A DNA stretch of 64,000 nucleotides from Pseudoxanthomonas sp. CF385 (GCF_900104255.1 NZ_FNKZ01000002.1:496001-560000); one strand, 5' to 3'. Counted from the first letter of the stretch, positions 1-11,295 are shown. Made by a program: numbers and translations. The notes: a model not told the origin generated them from the letters alone.

Positions 1-1596
1 ACGCTCGACAAGGCGACCGGCGCGGTGACCACGCCGCCGGGCTTCAAGGCCGCTTACGCGCAGTTCGTCGAAGGCGGCTGGACCGGCCTGACCGCCTCGC
101 CGGACTTCGGCGGCCAGGGCCTGCCGCACACCATGGGCGTGCCGCTCAACGAACTGGTCAACGCCAGCAACCTCGCCTGGGGCAACTTCCCGCTGCTGTC
201 GCACGGCGCGGTGGAAGCGCTGAAGCACCACGGCGAGGCCTGGCAGCAGGAGGTGTTCCTGAAGCCGCTGGTCGAAGGCCGCTGGACCGGCACGATGTGC
301 CTGACCGAACCGCACTGCGGCACCGATCTGGGCCTGCTGAAGACCAAGGCCGAGCCGAACGCCGATGGAAGCTATGCGATCACCGGCACCAAGATCTTCA
401 TCACCGCCGGCGAGCACGACCTGACCGACAACATCGTGCACCTGGTGCTGGCGAAACTGCCGGATGCTCCCCCGGGCCCGAAAGGCATCTCGCTGTTCGT
501 CACGCCGAAGTTCAAGGTCGCGAAGGACGGCACCCTCGGGGAGCGCAATGCGCTGTCCTGCGGCTCGATCGAACACAAGATGGGCATCAAGGCGTCGGTG
601 ACGTGCGTGATGAACTTCGATGGCGCGCAGGGTTATCTGGTGGGCCAGCCGCACAAGGGCCTGCAGGCGATGTTCACCATGATGAACACCGCGCGCTTGG
701 GCGTGGGCCTGCAGGGCATCGGCCTGAGCGAGCGTGCGTACCAGAACGCACTGCGTTATGCGCGCGAGCGCCTGCAGACGCGCTCGCTGAGCGGCCCGAA
801 ATTCCCCGACAAGCCGGCGGACCCGATCATCGTCCACCCGGACGTGCGGCGCATGCTGCTGACGATCAAGTCGCTGATCGAGGGCAGCCGCCTGCTCGCC
901 CTGCACGCGGGCAGCCTGATCGACGTGGCGAACCATGCGGAAGACCCGGCCGAGCGCGCGCGCGCGGACACGCTGGTGAGCTTCCTCACCCCGATCTCGA
1001 AGGCGTGCCAGACCGAATGGGGCATCGAGAACACGTACCACGCGCTGCAGTGCTTCGGCGGCCACGGCTACATCCACGAACACGGGATGGAGCAGCTGGC
1101 GCGCGACGCGCGCATCACGACCCTCTACGAAGGCACCACCGGCATCCAGGCGCTCGACCTGATGGGTCGCAAGACCGCCGCGACGCAGGCGGCCGGCCTG
1201 AAGCTGTTCCTCGCCGACGTCCACGCGTTCGCCCAGCAGCACAAGGATGACGCCACGCTGCGCGAGTTCATCGATCCGCTGCAGCAGAAGGCGGCCGAGT
1301 GGGCCGGATTGACGAAGAAAGTGCTGGAGCGCGCGGCGGCGAATCCGGAGGAAATCGGCGCGGCCAGCACCGACTACCTGTTCTACGCCGGCTACGTGGT
1401 GCTCGCGTACTGGTGGGGGCGCAGCGTGGCCGCGGCCGATGCCTCGGCGCACGGCGAGGCGTTCAAGCAGGCCAAGCGCGAGACGGCGCGGTTCTATTTC
1501 GCGCGCATCCTGCCGCGCACGCTGGCGCATGCGGCCGCCATCGAATCCGGCGCGGACACGCTAATGGCGATGGACGACGCGCGTTTCGGCGACTGA
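1..1596 (+). CDS. Acyl-CoA dehydrogenase (C-terminal part; 5' end outside window)
   Basis: The frame is open from base 1, so the start lies outside the window; 531 residues are visible. The protein is an FAD-dependent acyl-CoA dehydrogenase, which oxidises acyl-CoA to the trans-2-enoyl-CoA and passes electrons to ETF. Seen: the flavin-region motif CLTEPHCGTDL, the signature FGGHGYIHEHGMEQLARD, and LYEGTTGIQALDLMG, which carries the family's catalytic glutamate. About 120 residues follow that motif, matching the family with the extra acyl-CoA dehydrogenase C-terminal domain (the FadE-like/DmdC-annotated group, usually near 600 aa). The substrate chain length cannot be read from the sequence. 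The next gene on this strand starts about 100 bases downstream. Confidence 0.9.
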   Translation, partial: TLDKATGAVTTPPGFKAAYAQFVEGGWTGLTASPDFGGQGLPHTMGVPLNELVNASNLAWGNFPLLSHGAVEALKHHGEAWQQEVFLKPLVEGRWTGTMCLTEPHCGTDLGLLKTKAEPNADGSYAITGTKIFITAGEHDLTDNIVHLVLAKLPDAPPGPKGISLFVTPKFKVAKDGTLGERNALSCGSIEHKMGIKASVTCVMNFDGAQGYLVGQPHKGLQAMFTMMNTARLGVGLQGIGLSERAYQNALRYARERLQTRSLSGPKFPDKPADPIIVHPDVRRMLLTIKSLIEGSRLLALHAGSLIDVANHAEDPAERARADTLVSFLTPISKACQTEWGIENTYHALQCFGGHGYIHEHGMEQLARDARITTLYEGTTGIQALDLMGRKTAATQAAGLKLFLADVHAFAQQHKDDATLREFIDPLQQKAAEWAGLTKKVLERAAANPEEIGAASTDYLFYAGYVVLAYWWGRSVAAADASAHGEAFKQAKRETARFYFARILPRTLAHAAAIESGADTLMAMDDARFGD

Positions 1597-1693
1597 TGTG
1601 GCCATACCGGCGGAGCGCACACCGCGCGCTCCGCCGACGAAAAGCGGCGCGCTATACACATTTCGTCAACATTTGGGTATAACCTGCTTCTCC

Positions 1694-2347
1694 ATGGAAG
1701 CAGACAGAGCTCAGCTTCACCTGGTCCAGGCCGGTTTCCCGCAAACACCGGCCCCGCCCCCGTCGTCTCCGCGTCCCCACCCCGCCGCCCTCCGCCTGCT
1801 GTCGCTCGACGCGCATGGCCGCGTGCTCGACTGGATCAACTGGCAGGATGCCACCTGCCTGTATGCGCGTGGTGCGGTGGCCTGGACGCTCGGCGAACCC
1901 TGCCTGCACGTGCATGGCGGCGTGAGCCGGTTGACGGGCGAGCAAAGCCTGATCGAGCTGCATCCCATCGTGGCCTCCCGCGGCCACGCGCGGGCGCACG
2001 CGCTCTCGCCCACCCCCACGCTGACCAATACGGCGCTGTTCGCGCGTGACGCGCATCTGTGCCTGTATTGCGGCCACGAGTTCTCGCGCCCCCACCTCAC
2101 CCGCGACCACGTGCTGCCCTTGTCCAAGGGCGGCAGGGACGTGTGGGAGAACGTGGTGACGGCCTGCTTCCACTGCAACTCGCGCAAGAGCAACCGCACG
2201 CCGCAACAGGCCCACATGCCCCTGCTGGCCGTGCCCTACCGGCCGAGCTGGATCGAGCACCTGATCCTGTCCAACCGGAACATCCTGGCCGACCAGATGG
2301 CGTTCCTGAAGGCCCAGTTGCCGAAGAAGTCCAAGCTTTCCGCGTGA
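1694..2347 (+). CDS. HNH endonuclease family protein
   Basis: A 217-residue protein whose last third holds a clear HNH module: a first zinc-type pair in CLYCGHEF, the core TRDHVLPLSKGG, a conserved Asn in WENVV, and a second pair in CFHCNSRK. HNH modules are metal-dependent nuclease folds; the target here is unknown. The N-terminal part, including LRLLSLDAHGRVLDWINW, resembles the stand-alone HNH proteins common in proteobacteria, which are not tied to phage or restriction systems. The frame could start at 1598, but that extension is low-complexity and follows the upstream stop directly. I chose ATG 1694; a TATAAC hexamer at 1678-1683 lies just before it. No partner gene sits beside it. Confidence 0.8.
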   Translation: MEADRAQLHLVQAGFPQTPAPPPSSPRPHPAALRLLSLDAHGRVLDWINWQDATCLYARGAVAWTLGEPCLHVHGGVSRLTGEQSLIELHPIVASRGHARAHALSPTPTLTNTALFARDAHLCLYCGHEFSRPHLTRDHVLPLSKGGRDVWENVVTACFHCNSRKSNRTPQQAHMPLLAVPYRPSWIEHLILSNRNILADQMAFLKAQLPKKSKLSA

Positions 2348-2494
2348 TTCCGGCCTTGAGGGCCGTCGAGCGCGGCCGAGGGTCCTGCGCGGTTTCCTGA
2401 ACCTGCGCGCCCGGCTCCCTGCCGGCTTCACGCCTTTGCTTGCCCCGCTTCACACAAGAGGGGGAAAATAGCGGGCCAGACCAATCCAAGCCCG

Positions 2495-4402
2495 ATGATC
2501 GACGCCGCCCGCTACCCCCGCCTGTCCCGGATCCAGATACCGGCCGACCTGCGCCAGTTCGACGAATCCGAACTGCCCGCCATCGCCGAGGAACTGCGCG
2601 GCTATCTGATCGAATCGGTCGGCCGCAGCGGCGGCCACTTCGGCGCCGGCCTCGGCGTCATCGAGCTCACCGTGGCGCTGCACTACCTGTTCGAGACCCC
2701 GCACGACCGGCTCGTGTGGGACGTCGGCCACCAGTGCTATCCGCACAAGATCCTCACCGGCCGCCGCGAGACCATTCACACGGTCAAGCAGAAGGACGGC
2801 GTCGCGCCGTTCCCGAAGCGAGAGGAAAGCGAGTACGACACGTTCGGCGTTGGGCACTCGTCCACCTCGATCTCCGCCGCGCTGGGCATGGCCATCGCGT
2901 TGGCCCAGCAGGGCGACGACCGCAAGGTGGTCGCGGTGATCGGCGATGGCGCGATGACGGCCGGCATGGCCTTCGAGGCGCTCAACCATGCCGGCGGCAT
3001 GGAGCCCGAGCCGAACCTGCTGGTGATCCTCAACGACAACCAGATGTCGATCTCCGAGAACGTCGGCGGTCTGACCAAGATGCTGGGCCGGCTGAGCAGC
3101 AGCCGCACGCTCAACGCGTTGCGCGAGGGCGGCAAGAAACTGCTGGGCGACAAGAAGAAACCACCGGCCCGCTTCATGCGCCGCTGGGAAGAGCACTGGA
3201 AGGGCATGTTCGTGCCGTCCACGCTGTTCGAACAGATGGGCTTCCACTACACCGGGCCGATCGACGGGCACGATGTCGAGGCGCTGGTCGGCGCACTGAA
3301 GACGTTGAAGACACTGAAGGGCCCGCAGCTGCTCCATATCCTGACCACAAAGGGCAAGGGCTACGAACTCGCCGAAGGCGACCAGATCGGCTATCACGCG
3401 GTCGGTCCGTTCGATCCCGAGAAGGGTCTGGTCAGCAAGGGCGGCGCGAAGAAGCCCACCTACACCGACATCTTCAGCGACTGGCTGTGCGACATGGCCG
3501 CCGCCGAACCGAAGCTGCTGGGCATCACCCCGGCGATGCGCGAGGGCTCGGGCCTCGTGCGCTTCAGCAAGGAATATGCGGACCGCTACTTCGATGTCGC
3601 CATCGCCGAACAGCATGCGGTGACGCTGGCTGCGGGCATGGCCTGCGAGGGCAGCAAGCCAGTGGTGGCCATCTACTCGACCTTCCTGCAGCGCGGTTAC
3701 GACCAGCTGGTGCACGACGTCGCGATCCAGCAACTGGACGTGCTGTTCGCCATCGATCGCGGCGGCGTGGTCGGCCCCGACGGCGCCACGCATGCCGGCA
3801 ACCTGGACCTGAGCTACCTGCGCTGCGTGCCGCACATGGTGGTGATGGCGCCGGCCGACGAGAACGAATGCCGGCAGATGCTGAGCACGGGCTATCACTT
3901 CAACGGTCCGGCCGCCGTGCGCTACCCGCGCGGCACCGGCCCCGGCGTGCCGCTCGAACAGAACCTCGACACGCTGCCGATCGGCAAGGCCGACGTGCGT
4001 GCGCAGGGCAGCCGCGTCGCACTCCTGGCCTTCGGTTCGACCGTCGCCGCTGCCGAGCAGGTCGGCCGCGAGCTGGGCCTGACCGTGGTGAACATGCGCT
4101 TCGTGAAGCCGCTGGATCGAGGTCTGGTGCTGGACCTCGCGAAGACCCACCAGGGCTTCGTCACCGTCGAGGACAACGTGGTGATGGGCGGTGCGGGCTC
4201 AGGCGTCGCCGAGCTGCTCAACGCCGAAAGCCTTTCGCTGCCCGTGTTGCACCTGGGCTTGCCGGACGAGTTCCAGCACCACGCCAGCCGCGAGGACCTG
4301 CTGGCCGAAGCCGGTATCGACGCCGCCGGGATCCGCGCCAGCGTGCTCAAGCGCTGGCCGCAGCTCGCGCCGGCGCAGCCGCCGAAGACCGCCGCAGGCT
4401 GA
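2495..4402 (+). CDS. dxs: 1-deoxy-D-xylulose-5-phosphate synthase
   Basis: A 635-residue, full-length Dxs. It is a thiamine diphosphate enzyme that condenses pyruvate with glyceraldehyde-3-phosphate, the first step of the MEP isoprenoid pathway and a precursor step for thiamine and pyridoxal. Seen: the His-bearing GGHFGAGLG near residue 46, [10 protein letters not shown], the ThDP/Mg signature [18 protein letters not shown] through [13 protein letters not shown] near residues 150-190, and the transketolase catalytic glutamate in [14 protein letters not shown] near residue 371. The C-terminal transketolase domain is intact. It is cytoplasmic. The gene stands alone on this strand, followed by a convergent gene 13 bases away. 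Confidence 0.97.
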   Translation: MIDAARYPRLSRIQIPADLRQFDESELPAIAEELRGYLIESVGRSGGHFGAGLGVIELTVALHYLFETPHDRLVWDVGHQCYPHKILTGRRETIHTVKQKDGVAPFPKREESEYDTFGVGHSSTSISAALGMAIALAQQGDDRKVVAVIGDGAMTAGMAFEALNHAGGMEPEPNLLVILNDNQMSISENVGGLTKMLGRLSSSRTLNALREGGKKLLGDKKKPPARFMRRWEEHWKGMFVPSTLFEQMGFHYTGPIDGHDVEALVGALKTLKTLKGPQLLHILTTKGKGYELAEGDQIGYHAVGPFDPEKGLVSKGGAKKPTYTDIFSDWLCDMAAAEPKLLGITPAMREGSGLVRFSKEYADRYFDVAIAEQHAVTLAAGMACEGSKPVVAIYSTFLQRGYDQLVHDVAIQQLDVLFAIDRGGVVGPDGATHAGNLDLSYLRCVPHMVVMAPADENECRQMLSTGYHFNGPAAVRYPRGTGPGVPLEQNLDTLPIGKADVRAQGSRVALLAFGSTVAAAEQVGRELGLTVVNMRFVKPLDRGLVLDLAKTHQGFVTVEDNVVMGGAGSGVAELLNAESLSLPVLHLGLPDEFQHHASREDLLAEAGIDAAGIRASVLKRWPQLAPAQPPKTAAG

Positions 4403-4415
4403 CCTGCGCGCCGGA

Positions 4416-5453
4416 TCACTCCGGCGCTTCCACCTCGTACCCCTTGGCCTGCAGTGCCGCCAGGTAGCCGTCGGGCCTGACGAGGTCCCAGACGGATATC
4501 GTGGCGAAGGTGATGCGGTTCTTGCGCAGGGAAGCCTCCGCGATATCCAGCCACTGCGCGCGTACGCGGGCCTCGATGTCGCGCACGCCGTGCTTGCGCG
4601 CCGTGTCGGTATCGAACCATGCCGAGCTGCAGGCGGCGCGCTCGTCGGCGCGCGCGGTGTTGCGGATCGCCGCCCAGTCGCCTACCGCCCACGCACGCGC
4701 GCTGGCGGTGGATTGCGGCAGCTCGTTCTCGATCAGGTCCAGTGTCTTGCGGAAGCACTCCAGATCCTGCGGCTTCAATCCTTCCTTGCGGAAATCGGCC
4801 AGGGCGCCACGCGGATCGTCGAGCATGATCTTGAGCTGTGTGGGCGTGCGCTTCATCCCGCGCGCCTTCAGCACATCGTCGACCACAGGGTTGATCACGC
4901 TCCCGGCACCCTGCAATCCGCTCTTGGAGAGCGCCTTGCCGTAGAGCTCGTACACCGCGATCAACGGCCGCTTCTTCTCGATGCCACCGTCGCGCCCGAG
5001 GTAGCGCTGCTTGAGCACCGACCAACGCGCATAAAGATCGGCAGGCAGTACGTCTTCGAGCTTCTCCCCATCCGGGTTCTTCGCGGCTTTCAGGGCCGAC
5101 GGCAGCATGGTCAGCCCGCGGAAGAAGCCGACGTCCGCATTGACGGTAATGCCGGGCGAGCCCAGCACTTCATCCGCCAGTTGCAGCGCCTGGGTGACTT
5201 CGTCGGATCGCCACGTCATGTTCTTTGGCAGCGGCGACTGCGTGCCCAGGACGTACATCAGGTGGTCGCCATGGCGCACCTTCCACAGGCCGGGGCCGGG
5301 CTGCACGCCGGCGACGACCACGGCGTCCATTTCGATCACACCTTCTTCGTCCGCTACGACCGCCGTCTCCGGCAGCGGTGCGGCTTCCTGGGCGCCGGCG
5401 TGATGCACGATCAGCAGCGACAGGCACAACATTCCGTAAAGCGGCACACGCAT
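4416..5453 (-). CDS. TraB/GumN-like secreted protein
   Basis: A 345-residue protein beginning with a signal peptide (MRVPLYGMLCLSLLIVHHAG, then AQ), so it is probably periplasmic or extracellular. The body resembles the TraB/GumN family: the early GLWKVRHGDHLMYVLGTQSPLP segment matches the family's opening strand, and the end pairs a Cys-containing ACSSAWF segment with a final Tyr/Glu-rich tail. GumN lies beside xanthan genes in Xanthomonas, but no polysaccharide gene is present here, and TraB family members are only predicted hydrolases. The open frame extends 37 codons upstream; I start at the signal peptide Met. It is convergent with dxs. Confidence 0.7.
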   Translation of the reverse strand: MRVPLYGMLCLSLLIVHHAGAQEAAPLPETAVVADEEGVIEMDAVVVAGVQPGPGLWKVRHGDHLMYVLGTQSPLPKNMTWRSDEVTQALQLADEVLGSPGITVNADVGFFRGLTMLPSALKAAKNPDGEKLEDVLPADLYARWSVLKQRYLGRDGGIEKKRPLIAVYELYGKALSKSGLQGAGSVINPVVDDVLKARGMKRTPTQLKIMLDDPRGALADFRKEGLKPQDLECFRKTLDLIENELPQSTASARAWAVGDWAAIRNTARADERAACSSAWFDTDTARKHGVRDIEARVRAQWLDIAEASLRKNRITFATISVWDLVRPDGYLAALQAKGYEVEAPE

Positions 5454-5541
5454 CCAGGCGACTCCCTGCGGAAGAAGCCGAGAGTGTGCCCGTGGATATT
5501 GCATGTGAGGTGCGTCGGTACAACGCGCCTGGGGGATTCGT

Positions 5542-6012
5542 TCAGGCGACCCGGCCGCCCGCATCGAGCAGGTGGCGGGCGACTTCGCTGCCGGCCTGCA
5601 TCAGCTCGAACCCCTTCCAGGAAAAACCCGGCGAAACCGAGCAGTCGACCAGCGTGTAGTCGCCCAGCGAACGGGCGCTCTGCCAGATGCCCGCGGGCAC
5701 GACCTGGTTGGACTGCCCGCCGCGGGCCGACGTGTCGAGCTGGACCCGGGTCAGCGTGCGTTGCTCGGGATCGAACAGCGACAGTTCCATCGCCGCGCCT
5801 TCGCTCCAGTCCCAGACCTCGGTGGCGTCGACGCGGTGCCAACGGCTGGTCACCCCCGCCGGCAGCAGGAACTTGATCGCCGTGAGCGTGGGCCGCTCGA
5901 TGCCGTTCACCTCGGTGCGCTTGGCCGATTCGTAGATGCGGCGGAAATAGCCCCCTTCCGGGTGCGGCATCAGCTGCATCGTCTGGATAAGGTCGTCGGC
6001 GCGTGTCGGCAT
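5542..6012 (-). CDS. DUF985-family cupin protein
   Basis: A 156-residue soluble protein of the DUF985 cupin family. Seen: LMPHPEGGYFRRIYES at the start, the core TAIKFLLPAGVTSRWHRVD with a cupin His, and the late SVSPGFSWKGFEL, all in the family order. Members bind small ligands in a cupin barrel, but no reaction is established for most of them. The start ATG lies at 6012 with no longer option before the tRNA-Pro terminator. It is read separately from the tRNA because a strong terminator stands between them. Confidence 0.8.
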   Translation of the reverse strand: MPTRADDLIQTMQLMPHPEGGYFRRIYESAKRTEVNGIERPTLTAIKFLLPAGVTSRWHRVDATEVWDWSEGAAMELSLFDPEQRTLTRVQLDTSARGGQSNQVVPAGIWQSARSLGDYTLVDCSVSPGFSWKGFELMQAGSEVARHLLDAGGRVA

Positions 6013-6056
6013 GGCGCGATCCTAACCAGCGCCTTTGCATTTGTCGCGTGAAAGAA

Positions 6057-6082
6057 ACAAAAAAGCCCGCGAGGCGGGCTTT
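6057..6082 (-). terminator. Intrinsic terminator after tRNA-Pro
   Basis: On the minus strand the stem AGCCCGC, loop CTC and GCGGGCT (6064-6080) run directly into a TTTTTTG tract. It lies 22 bases beyond the tRNA-Pro CCA end and before the cupin gene, so it ends the ihfA-merR-tRNA-Pro transcript. Confidence 0.85.
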
Positions 6083-6103
6083 CGTGCGACAGATGCCGCG
6101 AAT

Positions 6104-6180
6104 TGGTCGGGGTAGCCGGATTTGAACCGACGACCACTTGTCCCCCAGACAAGTGCGCTACCAGGCTGCGCTATACCCCG
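6104..6180 (-). tRNA. tRNA-Pro (GGG anticodon)
   Basis: A 77-base minus-strand cloverleaf. The acceptor CGGGGTA pairs with TACCCCG, the discriminator is A and the CCA is encoded (6104-6106). The anticodon arm CTTGT-CTGGGGG-ACAAG places GGG at the anticodon, reading CCC and CCU. The T arm contains GGTTCGAATCC. It follows merR on the same strand, a placement also seen in Pseudomonas. Confidence 0.95.
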
Positions 6181-6207
6181 GATGGGTCCGCCGTGAGGCG
6201 GCGGTCG

Positions 6208-6213
6208 ATTATA
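6208..6213 (-). promoter_or_regulatory. -10 box of the tRNA-Pro promoter
   Basis: A perfect TATAAT on the minus strand, 27 bases upstream of the tRNA-Pro 5' end. No convincing -35 hexamer is visible at 16-18 bases, so the call rests on the -10 alone. It suggests tRNA-Pro is transcribed on its own as well as by read-through from merR. Confidence 0.5.
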
Positions 6214-6253
6214 CCGGCATTGGCGCGCCCATTCCTAGGCGCGGGCGACGCGC

Positions 6254-6610
6254 TCAGCGGCGCAACAGTTGCAGGATTTCTTCCAGCTCCATGCGCACCT
6301 GGCGCACGATCTGGTGGCTCAGCGCGGCTTCCTGCTTCGCACCATCGCCTTCCAGGCGCAGTCGGGCGCCGCCGATGGTGTACCCCTGTTCGTATAGCAG
6401 GCTGCGGATCTGGCGCACCATCAGCACGTCGTGGCGCTGGTAGTAGCGGCGGTTGCCACGGCGCTTGGCCGGTTCCAGGCTGGGGAACTCGGTCTCCCAG
6501 TAACGCAGCACGTGCGGCTTCACGTCGCAGAGTTCGCTGACCTCACCGATGGTGAAGTAGCGCTTCGCCGGGATCGGCGGAAGCTCGCGGTTACTGCCCG
6601 GATCCAGCAT
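6254..6610 (-). CDS. MerR-family transcriptional regulator
   Basis: A 118-residue protein with a MerR-type winged helix: [20 protein letters not shown] near residues 18-37, followed by [20 protein letters not shown] and an arginine-rich wing. The C-terminal third is a coiled-coil dimerisation helix ending in [10 protein letters not shown]. There is no cysteine-rich metal or redox effector domain. The gene overlaps the end of ihfA by 20 bases, so the two are translationally linked; this ihfA-merR pairing is conserved in Xanthomonadaceae and pseudomonads. Its targets are not known from sequence. Confidence 0.9.
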   Translation of the reverse strand: MLDPGSNRELPPIPAKRYFTIGEVSELCDVKPHVLRYWETEFPSLEPAKRRGNRRYYQRHDVLMVRQIRSLLYEQGYTIGGARLRLEGDGAKQEAALSHQIVRQVRMELEEILQLLRR

Positions 6611-6890
6611 ACGTTTCCACCCGCTCCTTGAGTTTCTGGCCCGGCCGGAACGTCACGACGGTCCGGGCCGAGATCGGGATTTCCTCGCCGGTCTTCGGGT
6701 TGCGGCCGGGGCGCTGGTTCTTGCGGCGCAGGTCGAAGTTGCCGAAACCCGACAGCTTCACCTGGCGGCCCTGCTCCAGGGCCTCGCGCAGGACGTCGAA
6801 GTAGGCGTCGACGAATTCCTTCGCCTCGCGCTTGTTCAGACCGACCTCGTCAAAGAGACGCTCGGCCATCTCCGCCTTCGTCAACGCCAT
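6591..6890 (-). CDS. ihfA: Integration host factor alpha subunit
   Basis: A 99-residue histone-like protein of the IHF/HU family. With IHF-beta it binds and sharply bends specific DNA sites, supporting recombination, replication and sigma-54 promoters. Seen: [20 protein letters not shown] at the start, the body helix [17 protein letters not shown], the beta arm with [16 protein letters not shown] (the intercalating Pro is in RPGRNP), and [16 protein letters not shown]. It follows pheT by 56 bases, the same place as in E. coli. Confidence 0.97.
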   Translation of the reverse strand: MALTKAEMAERLFDEVGLNKREAKEFVDAYFDVLREALEQGRQVKLSGFGNFDLRRKNQRPGRNPKTGEEIPISARTVVTFRPGQKLKERVETYAGSGQ

Positions 6891-6946
6891 GGATTACTGC
6901 TTCCCCGTTGCGGCCGTCGCCGGCCTTGCCACTGCCTTCCAACCGT

Positions 6947-9334
6947 TCATCCGCGGATCCGGGCGCCATGCGCCTCGCCGATCGCGGCCACCACCGCGGC
7001 CACTACCTGCTCCACGTCGCGGTCGGTCAGAGTGCGTGAGTTGTCCTGCAAAATCAAGCCCATAGCGAGACTCTTTTGACCCGATTCGACCCCCTGCCCG
7101 ACGTACCGGTCGAACAGGAGGATGTCCCGCAGCAGCGGGCCCGCGGCGGTGCGCACGGTGGACGCGATGGCCGCCCACGGCACCGCGTCGGCGACGACGA
7201 ACGCGAGGTCCCGGCGGACGGACGGATACCGGGACAGCTCGCCGGCGCGCGACAGCGCGCGGGCGCTGAGCGGCGCCAGGTCCAGTTCGAACGCCACCAC
7301 CTCGGTGTCGAGGTCGAGGGCGCGCTGCAGGCGCGGATGCAGTTGGCCGATCCAGCCGATCTGCTCTCCATCGCGGTATACGTCGGCCGAACGGCCCGGG
7401 TGCCCGTGAGGCGCGCGGGAAGGCCGGTATTCCAGGACGGCGCCGGACAAGGCGGCGACGCTTTCCAGGTCGCCCTTCAGATCATGGAAATCCACCTTGC
7501 GGGCCGGCTGGCCCCACTGTTCGGCGCTGGCATCGCCGACGACCGCAGCCGCAAGGCGGACGGTCTCGCGCGGGGCGTCGCCGGCCACGGCCGCGAACAC
7601 GTTGCCGATCTCAAACAGACGGACGCGACCGGCCTGGCGGGCAGCATTGCGTTGCAGGGTGGCCACGACGCCGGGCAGCAGTGCCGTCCGCATCACGGCC
7701 AGTTCGGCGCTGAGCGGGTTCGCCAGCGGCACGGCGCCCTCCGCCATCTGCCAGTGCGCCAGCCACTGCGCATCGACGAAGGCGAAGTTCACGGTTTCCA
7801 AGTAATCGCGTGCGGCCAGTTGGCGACGCACGACGCCTGCCTCCACGCGCGTCTCGCTGGGCGAGGCGATGCGGGTCGCGCCACCGGGCAGCGTAGTGGG
7901 CACGCGGTCGTAGCCGTGGATGCGGGCGAGCTCTTCGATCAGGTCTTCTTCGATCGCGATGTCGAAGCGGCGCGTCGGCGCCACCACGCTCCAGCCCTCG
8001 GCCACCGCTGCCGCCTGCAGGCCCAACGCACGCAGGATGCGTTCGATCTCGGCATCCGCGATCTCCACGCCCAGCACGCGGGCGATGCGCGCGCGACGCA
8101 GGCGGATCGCGGTCGGTGCCGGGAGGTGCTCGGCATGCTCGACCACCGTCGTCGGGCCGGGCGTACCGCCGGCGACATCAAGGATCAGGCGGGTCGCGTA
8201 TTCGACGGCCAGGCGCGGCAGTTCGGGATCGACGCCGCGCTCGAAACGATGGCCGGCATCGGTGTGCAGGCCCAGCTTGCGGCTGCGGCCGATGATGGCC
8301 GACGGGATCCAGTGCGCGGCTTCGAGGAAGACGTTCGTCGTCGCGTCGGTCACACGGGTGTCGAGGCCGCCCATGATGCCGCCCAGCGCGACGGCGCGCG
8401 AGGCGCGCCCCTCGCGGCTGTCGGATACCACGAGGAAGTCCTCGTCCAGCGCGACGGTGCGGCCGTCCAGCAGCGCGGCCTGCTCGCCCGCGCGCGCCGG
8501 ACGCACGACGACCGGCGCGGTCAGCGTGTCGCGATCGAACGCGTGCATCGGCTGTCCGAGTTCGAGCATCACGTACTGGGTGACGTCCACGAGGAAGCTG
8601 ATCGGGCGCACGCCGCTGCGACGCAAGCGTTCGGCCATCCAGACGGGCGTCGCCGCCTGCGCGTTGACGCCCTCGATGACACGGCCGGCGAAGCGCGGCA
8701 CCTTCGCGCCGGCCTCCAGCGCGATCTCCAGGGTCTTCGGGCTCTGCGCCGGCACGGGCGCGGCGTCCAGCGCCTTCACTTCGCTGCCGAGCGACGCCGC
8801 GACGTCATAGGCGATGCCGCGCACGCTGAAGCAGTCGGCGCGGTTCGGCGTCAGCTTGATCTCGATGCTGGCATCGGGCAGGCCGAGGTACTCGGCGACC
8901 GCCAGGCCCACCGGCGCATCGGCAGGCAGTTCGAGCAGGCCGGACGCATCGGCGTCGATGCCGAGCTCCTTGGCCGAGCACAGCATGCCGTTCGACTCCA
9001 CGCCGCGCAGTTTGGCTGCCTTGATCGCGATGCCGCCCACGTTCGCGCCCACCATCGCCAGCGGCGCCAGCAGGCCCGGGCGTGCATTCGGCGCACCGCA
9101 GACGATCTGCAGCAGCCCGCCCTGCCCGGCATCCACCTGGCAGACCTGCAGACGATCGGCTTCGGGGTGCTTGGCGCATTCGACGATGCGGGCGACCACC
9201 ACGTTCGCCAGGCCATCGCCCAACGCGGTGACGTCTTCGACTTCCAGGCCGATCGCGGTCAGCGTAGCCGCCAACTCATCGCGGGTGGCCTGGGTGGGGA
9301 CGTGGCTGCGCAACCAGTTTTCAGAGAACTTCAT
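6947..9334 (-). CDS. pheT: Phenylalanyl-tRNA synthetase beta subunit
   Basis: A 795-residue protein. With PheS it forms the alpha2-beta2 enzyme that charges tRNA-Phe. Domains in order: an N-terminal tRNA-binding OB fold (start MKFSENWLRSHV, with KHPEADRLQVCQVDAG), the B3/B4 editing domain near residues 200-400, a B5 domain around IRLRRARIARVLGVEI, and a C-terminal anticodon-binding fold beginning near LSRYPSVRRDLAFVV. I chose ATG 9334 because the upstream in-frame codons are non-conserved. It lies 85 bases after pheS in the same operon. Confidence 0.97.
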   Translation of the reverse strand: MKFSENWLRSHVPTQATRDELAATLTAIGLEVEDVTALGDGLANVVVARIVECAKHPEADRLQVCQVDAGQGGLLQIVCGAPNARPGLLAPLAMVGANVGGIAIKAAKLRGVESNGMLCSAKELGIDADASGLLELPADAPVGLAVAEYLGLPDASIEIKLTPNRADCFSVRGIAYDVAASLGSEVKALDAAPVPAQSPKTLEIALEAGAKVPRFAGRVIEGVNAQAATPVWMAERLRRSGVRPISFLVDVTQYVMLELGQPMHAFDRDTLTAPVVVRPARAGEQAALLDGRTVALDEDFLVVSDSREGRASRAVALGGIMGGLDTRVTDATTNVFLEAAHWIPSAIIGRSRKLGLHTDAGHRFERGVDPELPRLAVEYATRLILDVAGGTPGPTTVVEHAEHLPAPTAIRLRRARIARVLGVEIADAEIERILRALGLQAAAVAEGWSVVAPTRRFDIAIEEDLIEELARIHGYDRVPTTLPGGATRIASPSETRVEAGVVRRQLAARDYLETVNFAFVDAQWLAHWQMAEGAVPLANPLSAELAVMRTALLPGVVATLQRNAARQAGRVRLFEIGNVFAAVAGDAPRETVRLAAAVVGDASAEQWGQPARKVDFHDLKGDLESVAALSGAVLEYRPSRAPHGHPGRSADVYRDGEQIGWIGQLHPRLQRALDLDTEVVAFELDLAPLSARALSRAGELSRYPSVRRDLAFVVADAVPWAAIASTVRTAAGPLLRDILLFDRYVGQGVESGQKSLAMGLILQDNSRTLTDRDVEQVVAAVVAAIGEAHGARIRG

Positions 9335-9419
9335 CGTTCGTGATCCGTAGGGCGGGCCATGGCCCGCCGTCATCGTGTGTCAGGTGTCGAGGTTGCCGGA
9401 ACCGCAGCGGCGCGAACGG

Positions 9420-10896
<1,477 letters not shown>

Positions 10897-10906
10897 GTCT
10901 CAGTCC

Positions 10907-11104
10907 TCAGAGGTAGGGAAGCATGCGGTTCAAACGGCCGCTGTCCTCGGCGCGAATGATATTCGTCGCACGCAGGCCGCGCTTACGCTTGGTCGCTTTC
11001 TTGGTGAGGATGTGGCTACGGTTGGCGTGGCCAGCCTTGAACTTGCCGGATGCGGTCTTGCGAAAACGCTTCGCCGCCGCCCGGTGGGTCTTGATCTTGG
11101 GCAT
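10907..11104 (-). CDS. rpmI: 50S ribosomal protein L35
   Basis: A 65-residue basic protein of the large subunit. [20 protein letters not shown] at the start and [20 protein letters not shown] at the end are typical of L35. It forms a bicistron with rplT. The promoter and a structured leader lie in the 314 bases upstream. Confidence 0.98.
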   Translation of the reverse strand: MPKIKTHRAAAKRFRKTASGKFKAGHANRSHILTKKATKRKRGLRATNIIRAEDSGRLNRMLPYL

Positions 11105-11147
11105 TGCTATGTCCTTGACGGGTTTATGTCACTGATCCGGGCGGCGT

Positions 11148-11187
11148 CCTTTCAATGCTTTGCGGCTTTGCCGCGAAGATTGAAAGG
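11148..11187 (-). promoter_or_regulatory. Structured rpmI leader (possible L20 operator)
   Basis: The transcribed strand forms a nested hairpin: outer stem CCTTTCAAT/ATTGAAAGG (9 bp) and inner stem GCGGC/GCCGC with an AAA loop. Unpaired bases separate the two stems on both sides. It lies 44 bases upstream of the rpmI ATG, inside the leader of the rpmI-rplT mRNA. E. coli L20 represses this operon by binding leader stems that mimic its rRNA site. The role here is inferred from position and shape. Confidence 0.5.
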
Positions 11188-11295
11188 CCACTCTTTCCAT
11201 CCATGCCCATATCGGCTTGTAAGTCGTTGATTCCGAAGAGGAACCCCCAACGGGTCCATCGGCTGCGAGCAGCCTCCCGGCGTACCGGGCCGCGT

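Noticed and set aside
7076..9343. A 755-codon plus-strand frame opposite pheT.
   Set aside because: A composition shadow of pheT with no conserved motif.
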